The notes under the pieces are model-generated. The model worked only from the letters and a program-made list of their open reading frames with translations, searched no databases and had not been told where the DNA came from. From an uncultured Eubacteriales bacterium (lineage in GTDB: Bacteria > Bacillota > Clostridia > Oscillospirales > Acutalibacteraceae): a stretch of 9,261 bases of DNA. The DNA lies in NCBI GenBank assembly GCA_900321515.1, contig ONWI01000085.1, positions 1 through 9,261 on the forward strand. Direction: 5' to 3'. Below are positions 1-4,824 of the stretch, piece after piece. The translations under genes and the position numbers were made by a program. How positions within the stretch are numbered: the first letter of the stretch is position 1; each line of letters opens with the position of its first letter.

Positions 1-78
1 CAGCCGCAGTATCAGCAACCGCAATATCAGCAGCAACAGTATCAGCAGCCGCAATATCAGCAGCAACAGTATCAGCAG
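1..78 (+). repeat. In-frame 15-bp tandem repeat coding for Q(P/Q)QYQ
   Basis: Five consecutive 15-bp units encode QPQYQ, QPQYQ, QQQYQ, QPQYQ and QQQYQ. They also form a higher-order 30-bp unit: bases 16-45 and 46-75 differ at only one position. The array is cut by the window start, so its full copy number is unknown. Near-identity at DNA level, including third codon positions, suggests recent copying by slippage or unequal exchange. Confidence 0.9.
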
Positions 79-375
79 ACTGCTTTCAACCAGCAGCCTT
101 ATTATCAATACGCTCCGGTTGATCCCACTCTTGCCGCTAACCAGAATACATCAGACGGATTCGCAATAGCATCTTTGATATGCTCAATTATAGGTCTTGT
201 TTCATGCTGTACTGTCCTGCCTTCGCTGCTCGGCGTTATCTTTGGAGCCGTTTCAAAGGTCAAAAATGACGGAACACGTCCGACAGGAGTTTCTACCGTA
301 GGTCTTATAATCGGCATAATCGGACTGATAATTAATTTGTTAATCGTGATTGGTATGATCTTCTATAATAATTAA
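1..375 (+). CDS. Small membrane protein, DUF4190-like, with Gln/Tyr-rich head (5' partial)
   Basis: The reading frame is open from base 1 to the TAA at 373-375, so the true start lies left of the window; 124 residues are visible. The first ~26 residues are five-residue repeats of the form Q-(P/Q)-Q-Y-Q, followed by a short linker (FNQQPYYQYAPVDP). From about residue 50 there are two hydrophobic segments (about 54-78 and 96-121) separated by a polar loop containing VKNDGTRPTG. Two close membrane spans with a small polar loop behind a Pro/Gln/Tyr-rich cytoplasmic head is the usual layout of DUF4190-type proteins in Gram-positive bacteria, whose function is not established. The family label rests on layout rather than on a catalytic motif. 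A strong hairpin terminator follows directly. Confidence 0.7.
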   Translation, partial: QPQYQQPQYQQQQYQQPQYQQQQYQQTAFNQQPYYQYAPVDPTLAANQNTSDGFAIASLICSIIGLVSCCTVLPSLLGVIFGAVSKVKNDGTRPTGVSTVGLIIGIIGLIINLLIVIGMIFYNN

Positions 376-408
376 ATATGTTTCCACGGTAATTAATTAT
401 TTCCGAAC

Positions 409-451
409 AAAAACGGCTTTGTATCCGCATTTGCGATACAAAGCCGTTTTT
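409..451. terminator. Bidirectional intrinsic terminator between convergent genes
   Basis: A perfect 17-bp inverted repeat (409-425 with 435-451) encloses a 9-base loop. The stem begins with a run of A and ends with a run of T, so it gives a hairpin plus U-run when read on either strand. It lies between the + gene ending at 375 and the - gene ending at 481, and so can serve both. Confidence 0.9.
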
Positions 452-480
452 TGCTGATATTCGATTGCAATAAGTGTTTA

Positions 481-1083
481 TCATATTGGCTCGAAATCCT
501 CCGCGCCGTGTTTGCAGAGAGGACAAATGAAATCAGGCGGCAGTTGCTCACCTTCGTAGATATATCCGCAGATCTTGCAGCGGAAGCCCTTCTTACCGGC
601 TGCCTCGGGCTTGGGCTTTACGTTGGCATGATAATAATTGTAGGTCATTGCCTCATTGCCGCTGATCACGCCGCAGTCCGCCACTCGCGCTATAAACATC
701 GTATGCGTGCCCAGATCCACGCTGGATATTACCCATCCGCTGATATACGCGCACGCGTGTTCGGTCAGCCTCATAAGTCCGTTGCCTGTGCGGGCGGCTC
801 CATCGAAGCCCGCAAATTTATCCGCGTCACGTCCGCTCTGAAATCCGAACCTTTTGAAGATATCAAATGGCGCGGTCTCGTCAATAATGCTGACATTGAA
901 TTTATTGGTTGCGGCGATCATGTCATGAGTGAGGTTCTGCTTATTGACCGTTACGGCAATGCACAACGGCGATGATGTGACCTGAAGAACAGTATTTACA
1001 ATGCAGGCATTGTCCCTGTCGTCCTGCCGGCTGCTCAGCACAAAAAGCCCGTATTGTATCTTTTGCAGTGCTTTGGTATCCAT
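481..1083 (-). CDS. Flavin reductase-rubredoxin fusion (high-molecular-weight rubredoxin type)
   Basis: The protein has 200 residues. Residues 1-155 resemble the flavin reductase-like FMN-binding split-barrel domain, with the typical opening (KIQYGLFVLSS), a V-N-T-V-x-Q-V-T segment and the MTYNYYH end. Residues 167-200 form a rubredoxin domain with two Cys pairs, C169-x-x-C172-G-Y and C187-P-x-C190, which bind one iron. The spacer between the pairs is short, as in the rubredoxin domain of rubrerythrins. Known family role: in acetogens such as Moorella the fused protein (Hrb) passes electrons from NAD(P)H through FMN and the rubredoxin iron to a flavodiiron protein that reduces NO or O2. Here I infer a cytoplasmic electron carrier for oxygen or NO defence; no flavodiiron gene is in view. 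The ATG has GGAGGTG (1089-1095) at good spacing. The divergent Crp/Fnr gene and shared operators suggest regulation by that protein. Confidence 0.87.
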   Translation of the reverse strand: MDTKALQKIQYGLFVLSSRQDDRDNACIVNTVLQVTSSPLCIAVTVNKQNLTHDMIAATNKFNVSIIDETAPFDIFKRFGFQSGRDADKFAGFDGAARTGNGLMRLTEHACAYISGWVISSVDLGTHTMFIARVADCGVISGNEAMTYNYYHANVKPKPEAAGKKGFRCKICGYIYEGEQLPPDFICPLCKHGAEDFEPI

Positions 1084-1102
1084 AAAAACACCTCCAAATT
1101 AA

Positions 1103-1119
1103 TGTAAATACATTATACA
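1103..1119. promoter_or_regulatory. Operator-like 17-bp element A (TGTAAAT-N6-TACA)
   Basis: This 17-bp element starts TGTAAAT and ends TACA, so its outer four bases on each side are inverted repeats. It covers the -10 box and the predicted start of the minus-strand promoter (about -14 to +3). It matches element B at 12 of 17 positions, including the whole TGTAAAT half. Its position implies repression. Assignment to the neighbouring Crp/Fnr protein is inference. Confidence 0.55.
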
Positions 1120-1140
1120 TATTATTTCAACCTTTGTCAA
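1112..1140 (-). promoter_or_regulatory. Sigma-A promoter of the flavin reductase-rubredoxin gene
   Basis: On the minus strand TTGACA (1140-1135) and TATAAT (1117-1112) are separated by exactly 17 bp, a perfect match to the vegetative consensus. The predicted start is near 1105, giving a 22-nt leader to the ATG at 1083. A promoter this strong with an operator across its -10 fits control by repression. Confidence 0.82.
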
Positions 1141-1224
1141 TCAAAATATCTATTTATCACGGACTCCCCGTTGATTCTTTTTCTTTTTTATAATTTTTTA
1201 ATTCAATTTCGGCTATTTTATCAA

Positions 1225-1253
1225 TTGACTATTTCGCAACGTAAAGATATAAT
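1225..1253 (+). promoter_or_regulatory. Sigma-A promoter of the Crp/Fnr regulator gene
   Basis: TTGACT (1225-1230) and TATAAT (1248-1253) are separated by 17 bp, a one-base mismatch to consensus. The predicted start is near 1260, leaving a leader of about 53 nt before the ATG at 1313. Confidence 0.8.
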
Positions 1254-1258
1254 TCATA

Positions 1259-1275
1259 TGTAAATTGTATTTACA
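1259..1275. promoter_or_regulatory. Operator-like 17-bp palindrome B (TGTAAAT-TGT-ATTTACA)
   Basis: Two perfect 7-bp inverted arms, TGTAAAT and ATTTACA, flank a 3-bp centre. The element begins at the predicted transcription start of the regulator gene (about -1 to +16), a classical autorepression position. A weaker related palindrome, TTGTTTACACAA, lies at 1299-1310 just before the start codon and contains a near half-site (GTTTACA). Confidence 0.6.
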
Positions 1276-1312
1276 ACTATATTTGGTATGGTTAAGGGTT
1301 GTTTACACAATT

Positions 1313-1993
1313 ATGCACAGGTATATTGATGTTCTGAAAAAAAACGATCTGTTCACTGGTATCTGCACCGAAAACATTGGCAAAATACTTGATTATTTTG
1401 ATGCGCGCCTCCGTGTATTCGACGACGGAGATTATATATTCAAGTCAAACAATGAGCTGAACAGGATCGCTGTTTTTATTGATGGAAAAGCGCAAATTAT
1501 CAACGAGGATTTTTTAGGCAACGCTACAACGCTCTCTCAGGTCGGAAAGGGTGATATTTTTGGCGAGGTTCATTCCCTGCTTCCTTACGACACTCCTACG
1601 GTAAGCGTGGTGGCTCTCTGCCGCACCACGGTCATATTCATTGACATTGACTGCATTCTTACGCCTATTCAGGATATAAGCGACTGCCAGAGCCAGCTGC
1701 GCAGCAATCTTATGCGCATTATGGCGCGGAAGCTGCTCAATAACGCCCGTAAATTAGAGCATATCTCCCGCCGTTCCACAAGACAGAAGCTCCTCTCCTA
1801 TTTCACTGAACAGATGAACACACACCACTCCCCCGCTTTCGACATACCGTTTTCCCGTCAGCAGCTTGCAGATTATCTGGCAGTTGACCGCAGCGCTATG
1901 TCGAGCGAACTGAGCAAAATGCAAAGGGACGGGCTTATCCATTACAATCTCAACCACTTCGAGCTTATCCCCGAGGATGAGTGTGTTTCATAA
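1313..1993 (+). CDS. Crp/Fnr-family transcriptional regulator
   Basis: The protein has 226 residues. Residues 5-115 look like a cyclic-nucleotide-binding-type beta-roll sensor (FDDGDYIFKSNN, then GKGDIFGEVHSL at about 78-89). A dimerisation helix spans about 121-150. A Crp-type winged helix follows, with the helix-turn-helix at 181-208 (SRQQLADYLAVDRSAMSSEL) and a wing to 219. The pocket keeps the GE pair (84-85) but lacks the Arg-Ser/Thr that grips cAMP phosphate (TPTVSVV here), so cAMP is unlikely to be the ligand. There is no N-terminal Fnr-type Cys cluster; cysteines are scattered at 18, 103, 114, 125 and 224. Clostridial relatives often sit beside nitrosative-stress genes such as hcp, and the divergent rubredoxin fusion fits that. 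An upstream in-frame TTG at 1265 lies inside the operator and almost at the predicted transcript start, so I chose the ATG at 1313. Its ribosome site is modest (TAAGGG at 1293-1298). Confidence 0.87.
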   Translation: MHRYIDVLKKNDLFTGICTENIGKILDYFDARLRVFDDGDYIFKSNNELNRIAVFIDGKAQIINEDFLGNATTLSQVGKGDIFGEVHSLLPYDTPTVSVVALCRTTVIFIDIDCILTPIQDISDCQSQLRSNLMRIMARKLLNNARKLEHISRRSTRQKLLSYFTEQMNTHHSPAFDIPFSRQQLADYLAVDRSAMSSELSKMQRDGLIHYNLNHFELIPEDECVS

Positions 1994-2108
1994 TTTTTTT
2001 TATTTGTTTCATTAAGAATCTCGCAGGAGAATACCGCCAACGGCTCACACTACCCATTAATACCATTTTGCTGCTAAGTATACAGAGATTCAATCTTTAT
2101 CTTGCTAA

Positions 2109-2154
2109 GACTTGCACAATCGCGATATTTCAAAATACCACGATTGTGCAAGTC
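2109..2154 (+). terminator. Long inverted repeat, likely terminator of the Crp/Fnr gene
   Basis: Perfect 14-bp arms (2109-2122 with 2141-2154, GACTTGCACAATCG and its complement) enclose an 18-base loop that can form a further short A/T stem. T-rich sequence (CTTTGTTTATC) follows. It lies 116 bp after the stop codon. The T-run is interrupted, so it may be a weak terminator or another type of inverted repeat. Confidence 0.55.
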
Positions 2155-2160
2155 CTTTGT

Positions 2161-2196
2161 TTATCATTCTATTTGCTGTTCAGCAATTGATGATAA
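2161..2196. repeat. Nested inverted repeat
   Basis: The outer arms TTATCAT (2161-2167) and ATGATAA (2190-2196) enclose inner arms TTGCTG (2173-2178) and CAGCAA (2181-2186) separated by only two bases. The tiny inner spacing suits a DNA operator or cruciform better than an RNA hairpin, although a slightly opened hairpin is possible. No coding explanation is seen. Confidence 0.5.
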
Positions 2197-2238
2197 TGCA
2201 CAAATAATTTCTGACGTTCGTGAGAATAATTCATCTCA

Positions 2239-2248
2239 CAGCCGGCTG
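2239..2248. promoter_or_regulatory. Perfect 10-bp palindrome upstream of the luxS promoter
   Basis: CAGCCGGCTG is a G+C-rich island in A+T-rich DNA, centred about 32 bp upstream of the -35 box at 2276. It could be a regulator site. A single 10-bp palindrome can arise by chance. The rest of 1994-2275 holds the inverted repeats described separately and no convincing gene. Confidence 0.3.
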
Positions 2249-2275
2249 CTATTATATTATATTTGGGCAAATTAG

Positions 2276-2304
2276 TTGACAAAAAGATAAAAAAATGGTA
2301 TACT
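2276..2304 (+). promoter_or_regulatory. Strong extended -10 sigma-A promoter of the luxS leader
   Basis: TTGACA (2276-2281) and TATACT (2299-2304) are separated by 17 bp, and the -10 carries an upstream TG (2296-2297), giving TGGTATACT. The predicted start is near 2311, 290 nt before the luxS ATG. Confidence 0.82.
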
Positions 2305-2310
2305 ACAAAA

Positions 2311-2600
2311 CACATGATCAAGCGATTGCAAACCGAAAAAGGAAAGCGCGCTTCAAGTAATCAGCGAACGAATCCTATCGTGAGGTGCAGGGAGCAAGGC
2401 TCCAGGAGTGAGGCGAAGCCAAGCCAGCGAGAAGCACTTGGACAAAACGCAGCCGGGCGAATACCGGATTCGCAAAAATCCACATCTGTCCTTCCCGGCT
2501 GGAAAATGTTCCGGCTTAAATTGCGCAAGCCACGTATTATCGCCTTTTTTTCAAATTATTACAATCTGATGATTATTTTACAATACGAGGAGATTTTAAT
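2311..2600 (+). ncRNA. Candidate structured RNA leader of luxS, class unknown
   Basis: A 290-nt untranslated stretch separates the strong promoter from luxS. It is G+C-rich inside A+T-rich flanks. By eye a branched fold forms. A 7-bp closing stem pairs 2369-2375 with 2466-2472 (CGAATCC/GGATTCG). Inside it a 6-bp stem pairs 2383-2388 with 2434-2439 and holds hairpins GGAGC-AAG-GCTCC (2391-2403) and GGC-GAA-GCC (2412-2420). An 8-bp stem pairs 2450-2457 with 2494-2501 (CAGCCGGG/CCCGGCTG). Competing pairings exist (see findings). A seven-T run at 2545-2551 lacks a good stem directly before it, so an internal terminator is not proven. The AGGTGCAGGGA segment (2383-2393) loosely recalls the SAM-I core, but other conserved SAM-I blocks are not recognised. 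It could be a cis-regulatory leader, a separate small RNA, or both. Confidence 0.5.
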
Positions 2601-3125
2601 ATGGATTTGATACCGAGTTTTTCTGTGGACCATACCGCCATCATTCCCGGCATTTTTACCAGCCGCGTGGATAAGGTCGGCGACAGCTTTATCACTACTT
2701 ATGACATCCGGCTTACCAGACCGAACAGGGAACCGGCTGTCGATGTCGCGGCAATGCATTCTCTTGAACACATTATCGCTACCTTTCTCAGGAACGATCC
2801 CGACTGGAAGGACGATATCATCTATTGGGGGCCAATGGGCTGCCTCACCGGGTTTTATCTTATCCTCAAAGGAACCCGCACTCCCAGGGAAATTTATGAT
2901 CTGATTTTAATTGCCTTCAGATCGGTTGAGCATGCCCAGACCGTTCCTGGCACTACTCCCGAAAATTGCGGGAATTACCTCATGCATAATCTCGGTATGT
3001 CTAAATGGTATGCCGCCAGATTCGCCGAATACCTCGCCGCTAATTATGATAACCCAGATATCTATGAGTATCCAAAAGCTGAACGTCTGGTGACGGACGA
3101 CGGTCAGCATTTCTTCGACTCCTGA
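2601..3125 (+). CDS. luxS: S-ribosylhomocysteine lyase (LuxS)
   Basis: LuxS cleaves S-ribosylhomocysteine to homocysteine and 4,5-dihydroxy-2,3-pentanedione, the precursor of autoinducer-2. It acts in the cytoplasm in the activated methyl cycle after SAM-dependent methylation. The 174 residues are slightly longer than the usual ~155-170. The metal site is complete: H53-S-L-E56-H57 plus C123 in ENCGNYLMHNL. The catalytic Cys is C81 in GPMGCLTGFY, and E56 is the catalytic acid/base. The opening (SFSVDHTAIIPGIF) and TYDIRLTRPN are also typical. The ATG is supported by AGGAG (2588-2592), 8 bases upstream. The gene stands alone between its own promoter/leader and a strong terminator; no pfs or metabolic partner is beside it. 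The long leader suggests post-initiation control. Confidence 0.97.
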   Translation: MDLIPSFSVDHTAIIPGIFTSRVDKVGDSFITTYDIRLTRPNREPAVDVAAMHSLEHIIATFLRNDPDWKDDIIYWGPMGCLTGFYLILKGTRTPREIYDLILIAFRSVEHAQTVPGTTPENCGNYLMHNLGMSKWYAARFAEYLAANYDNPDIYEYPKAERLVTDDGQHFFDS

Positions 3126-3136
3126 TTTTTTTATAC

Positions 3137-3180
3137 TCCGGTCGGACAGTATTGTAAAATACATCCGACCGGATTTTTTT
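3137..3180 (+). terminator. Intrinsic terminator of luxS
   Basis: Ten-bp arms (3137-3146 with 3164-3173, TCCGGTCGGA/TCCGACCGGA) are extended by an inner 5-bp stem (GTATT/AATAC) with a four-base loop. Seven T (3174-3180) follow directly. It starts 11 bp after the stop codon. Confidence 0.95.
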
Positions 3181-3257
3181 CATCCTACAGTATGGATTTT
3201 TGCGGTATTTAGTCTTTTTTGAAATTTTTCTGAAATAATTTTTTGAAATATCCGATT

Positions 3258-3291
3258 TCTTCAGATTATCTTCAGATGAGGGTGTTATCAT
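3258..3291 (+). promoter_or_regulatory. Putative activated promoter: direct repeats with extended -10
   Basis: TCTTCAGAT occurs twice (3258-3266 and 3269-3277) with an 11-bp period, one helical turn. Eight bp further is an extended -10, TGTTATCAT (3283-3291), but no -35 match exists; the repeats occupy that place. This is the layout of promoters activated by OmpR/PhoB-type response regulators. Three TGAAAT elements (3220, 3231, 3244) lie just upstream and may extend the array. The predicted start is near 3298, before the AGGAGG at 3316-3321. The regulator is unknown. Confidence 0.45.
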
Positions 3292-3331
3292 TGACACATA
3301 AGAATTCAATAACGCAGGAGGTTAATTTATT

Positions 3332-4570
3332 ATGGAAGAAATCAAAGAAATCACCGCACAGAACCAAGTCGTAATTGCCGGGGAGACATCCGAAGATGCC
3401 GCTGCCAACGAGGTTATCGTGACAGAGGCAGGGACAGACGGGGATACCGTCGCAACTGAGCCTGACATCAATCCCGCTCCCTCAAGGAAGAAAAGAGTAT
3501 GGCCGAAGGTAGTTCTCTGGACATTGCTCACGCCGGTTCTCCTGGCGATTGCCGCAGTCATCGTGCTGTTTGTTATTCTTTACGGCAGAATTGCCACCGC
3601 CGCCAACGTGGAACAGGTGGGGCACAATCTCTACAAAGTCCACTACCGTCAGGATTATTTTCTCGACAAGGCGCTTAACGCCGAAATTAAAACCGAACAG
3701 GACCTGCTTGACTTTATTAACCGCGAAATGTACTTCGGTTACGGCATTGACGCGAATATTGACAAATACGCGTGCAGCGGATTCATCTCAAAGACCGACG
3801 GCAACAAGTACCTCACAGGACGCAGCTTCGGTCTGGGTGGTACCGACAAGCTGGCGGTTTACGCTACCCCGAAGAATGCCTACGCCTCGCTTTCCATGGT
3901 GTCTCTTGATATGCTGGGAATCGGCGGTGAATACGGTCCGGAAGCCCTCAGTTCATACGGCAGAATAGCCGCGCTTGCCGCGCCGTACATTCCTATGGAC
4001 GGCGTGAACGAAAAGGGAGTATTCGCTGCCCTCATGGATCTTGATACTGTCGAGATTCACGACGATACGGAAAGACCTGAACTCCTTGTGTCGCTTGCCG
4101 TGCGTCTGATACTCGACCGCGCAGCGTCGGTCGATGAAGCCGTCGAACTGCTCGGACAGTACGATATTCACACCGGTCACGGCTGGACACAGCATATTTT
4201 CATCACTGACGCAACTGGCGACGCCGCCGTTGTCGAGTGGGAGAGAAACAATACCGTGGGCGGCAGAAAGGCCAGCATTATGCATGTGACAAGAAGCAAG
4301 ATGTGCACCAACTTCCCCCTCTACAAGTATGAGGGTAATTCCGATGGCGTCTGCGAAAGATTCGACGCTATGAAAAACGCCCTCGAAGGCAAATCTGAAA
4401 TTAATCACGAGTACGCTATGGATATTCTCGAACAGGTCTATCAGTACATCTCCCCCACTGTCTTCACCGACTGGTCCGTAATATATTATCAGACCGATTT
4501 CTCCATGGACGTTGCAACCAACAAGGATTTTGATACCGTTTATCATCTTGATCCTAAGGATTTCAACTGA
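3332..4570 (+). CDS. Membrane-anchored linear-amide C-N hydrolase (Ntn; choloylglycine hydrolase/acid ceramidase-like)
   Basis: The protein has 412 residues. Residues 1-50 are acidic and polar, SRKKR (51-55) precedes one transmembrane segment (about 58-84), and the rest is probably outside the cell by the positive-inside rule. The catalytic domain starts at C148 (KYAC-SGFISKTDGNKYLTGRSFG), which aligns by motif with the C-T-S...GRN-D start of bile salt hydrolases, acid ceramidase and NAAA. Other family residues are visible: R164 (GR), N226 in GVNEKG, N327 in CTNFPL and R343 in ERFDAM. The Asp that usually follows GRN is G168 here. Ntn enzymes use a free N-terminal Cys, so self-cleavage before C148 is expected, leaving a 265-residue mature part. 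The substrate (bile salt, N-acyl amide, penicillin V or acyl-homoserine lactone) cannot be told from sequence. The start is supported by AGGAGG (3316-3321). Own promoter and terminator. Confidence 0.75.
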   Translation: MEEIKEITAQNQVVIAGETSEDAAANEVIVTEAGTDGDTVATEPDINPAPSRKKRVWPKVVLWTLLTPVLLAIAAVIVLFVILYGRIATAANVEQVGHNLYKVHYRQDYFLDKALNAEIKTEQDLLDFINREMYFGYGIDANIDKYACSGFISKTDGNKYLTGRSFGLGGTDKLAVYATPKNAYASLSMVSLDMLGIGGEYGPEALSSYGRIAALAAPYIPMDGVNEKGVFAALMDLDTVEIHDDTERPELLVSLAVRLILDRAASVDEAVELLGQYDIHTGHGWTQHIFITDATGDAAVVEWERNNTVGGRKASIMHVTRSKMCTNFPLYKYEGNSDGVCERFDAMKNALEGKSEINHEYAMDILEQVYQYISPTVFTDWSVIYYQTDFSMDVATNKDFDTVYHLDPKDFN

Positions 4571-4632
4571 TCGGTGATTATTTTTCCCCCCGCTCATCTC
4601 ATAATGTCTTATTGATAAATATCCATACTCTT

Positions 4633-4674
4633 TTGCCGCCGCTTTCGGTTTTTTCTTACCGATTGCGGCGGCAA
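4633..4674 (+). terminator. Intrinsic terminator of the amidase gene
   Basis: Ten-bp G+C-rich arms TTGCCGCCGC (4633-4642) and GCGGCGGCAA (4665-4674) are extended inward, after a 2x2 mismatch, by TCGGT/ACCGA. TTTTGCATTTT follows. It lies 62 bp past the stop codon. Confidence 0.82.
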
Positions 4675-4756
4675 TTTTGCATTTTGAGCTTCAACAATTT
4701 GCTGGACATCTTATGTTATCGATATATGTGGCTTTTTTGTATTTTTTATGATATTG

Positions 4757-4785
4757 TTGACATTATGTGTTCTTAATAATATAAT
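4757..4785 (+). promoter_or_regulatory. Perfect consensus sigma-A promoter of the GT-C-like gene
   Basis: TTGACA (4757-4762), 17 bp, TATAAT (4780-4785): twelve of twelve consensus positions at ideal spacing in A+T-rich DNA. The predicted start is near 4792, giving a 33-nt leader. No operator-like palindrome is seen over it. Confidence 0.85.
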
Positions 4786-4824
4786 AGTTTCATTATTATA
4801 TTTCAAAAACAAAGGATAAAGACA

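Noticed and set aside
451..975. Long + strand frame opposite the flavin reductase-rubredoxin gene
   Set aside because: The minus-strand protein has complete domain motifs, a good ribosome site and a promoter; the + frame is its antisense shadow without motifs.
1265..1312. Upstream TTG start for the Crp/Fnr protein (16 extra residues)
   Set aside because: The TTG lies inside the operator palindrome only about 5 nt after the predicted transcription start, and the added residues do not resemble the family's N-terminus; the ATG at 1313 does.
1981..2190. Short hydrophobic frame after the Crp/Fnr gene (69 codons)
   Set aside because: It overlaps the regulator's stop region and spans the 2109-2154 inverted repeat; its hydrophobic look comes from A+T-rich sequence.
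2369..2480. Assignment of the luxS leader to a SAM-I riboswitch
   Set aside because: Only the AGGTGCAGGGA segment resembles the SAM-I core. The conserved GATGAA-CC, CGGCAACC and GGTGC-AA-TCC blocks are not found in the right order, so the class is left open.
2513..2551. Intrinsic terminator inside the luxS leader at the T7 run
   Set aside because: The nearest stem (GGCTT/AAGCC, 2513-2531) ends 13 bases before the T-run, and only a 3-bp GCG/CGC pairing reaches it, so a functional terminator is not supported by eye.
2263..2610. Open frame of 115 codons across the luxS leader
   Set aside because: It starts upstream of and runs through the -35/-10 boxes, so the transcript from that promoter would lack its start. 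It overlaps the luxS start, has no recognisable motif and coincides with a strongly structured RNA-like region.
3291..3296. TTGACA at 3291-3296 as a -35 box for the amidase gene
   Set aside because: No -10-like hexamer lies 16-18 bp downstream; that position is occupied by the ribosome binding site region.
2601..4570. Functional link between luxS and the neighbouring amidase as a quorum-sensing module
   Set aside because: Each gene has its own promoter and terminator. Some relatives of the amidase cleave acyl-homoserine lactones, but nothing in the sequence ties it to AI-2.
3953..4597. Long minus-strand frame opposite the amidase gene
   Set aside because: No ribosome site or motif; the + strand protein carries the conserved Ntn residues.
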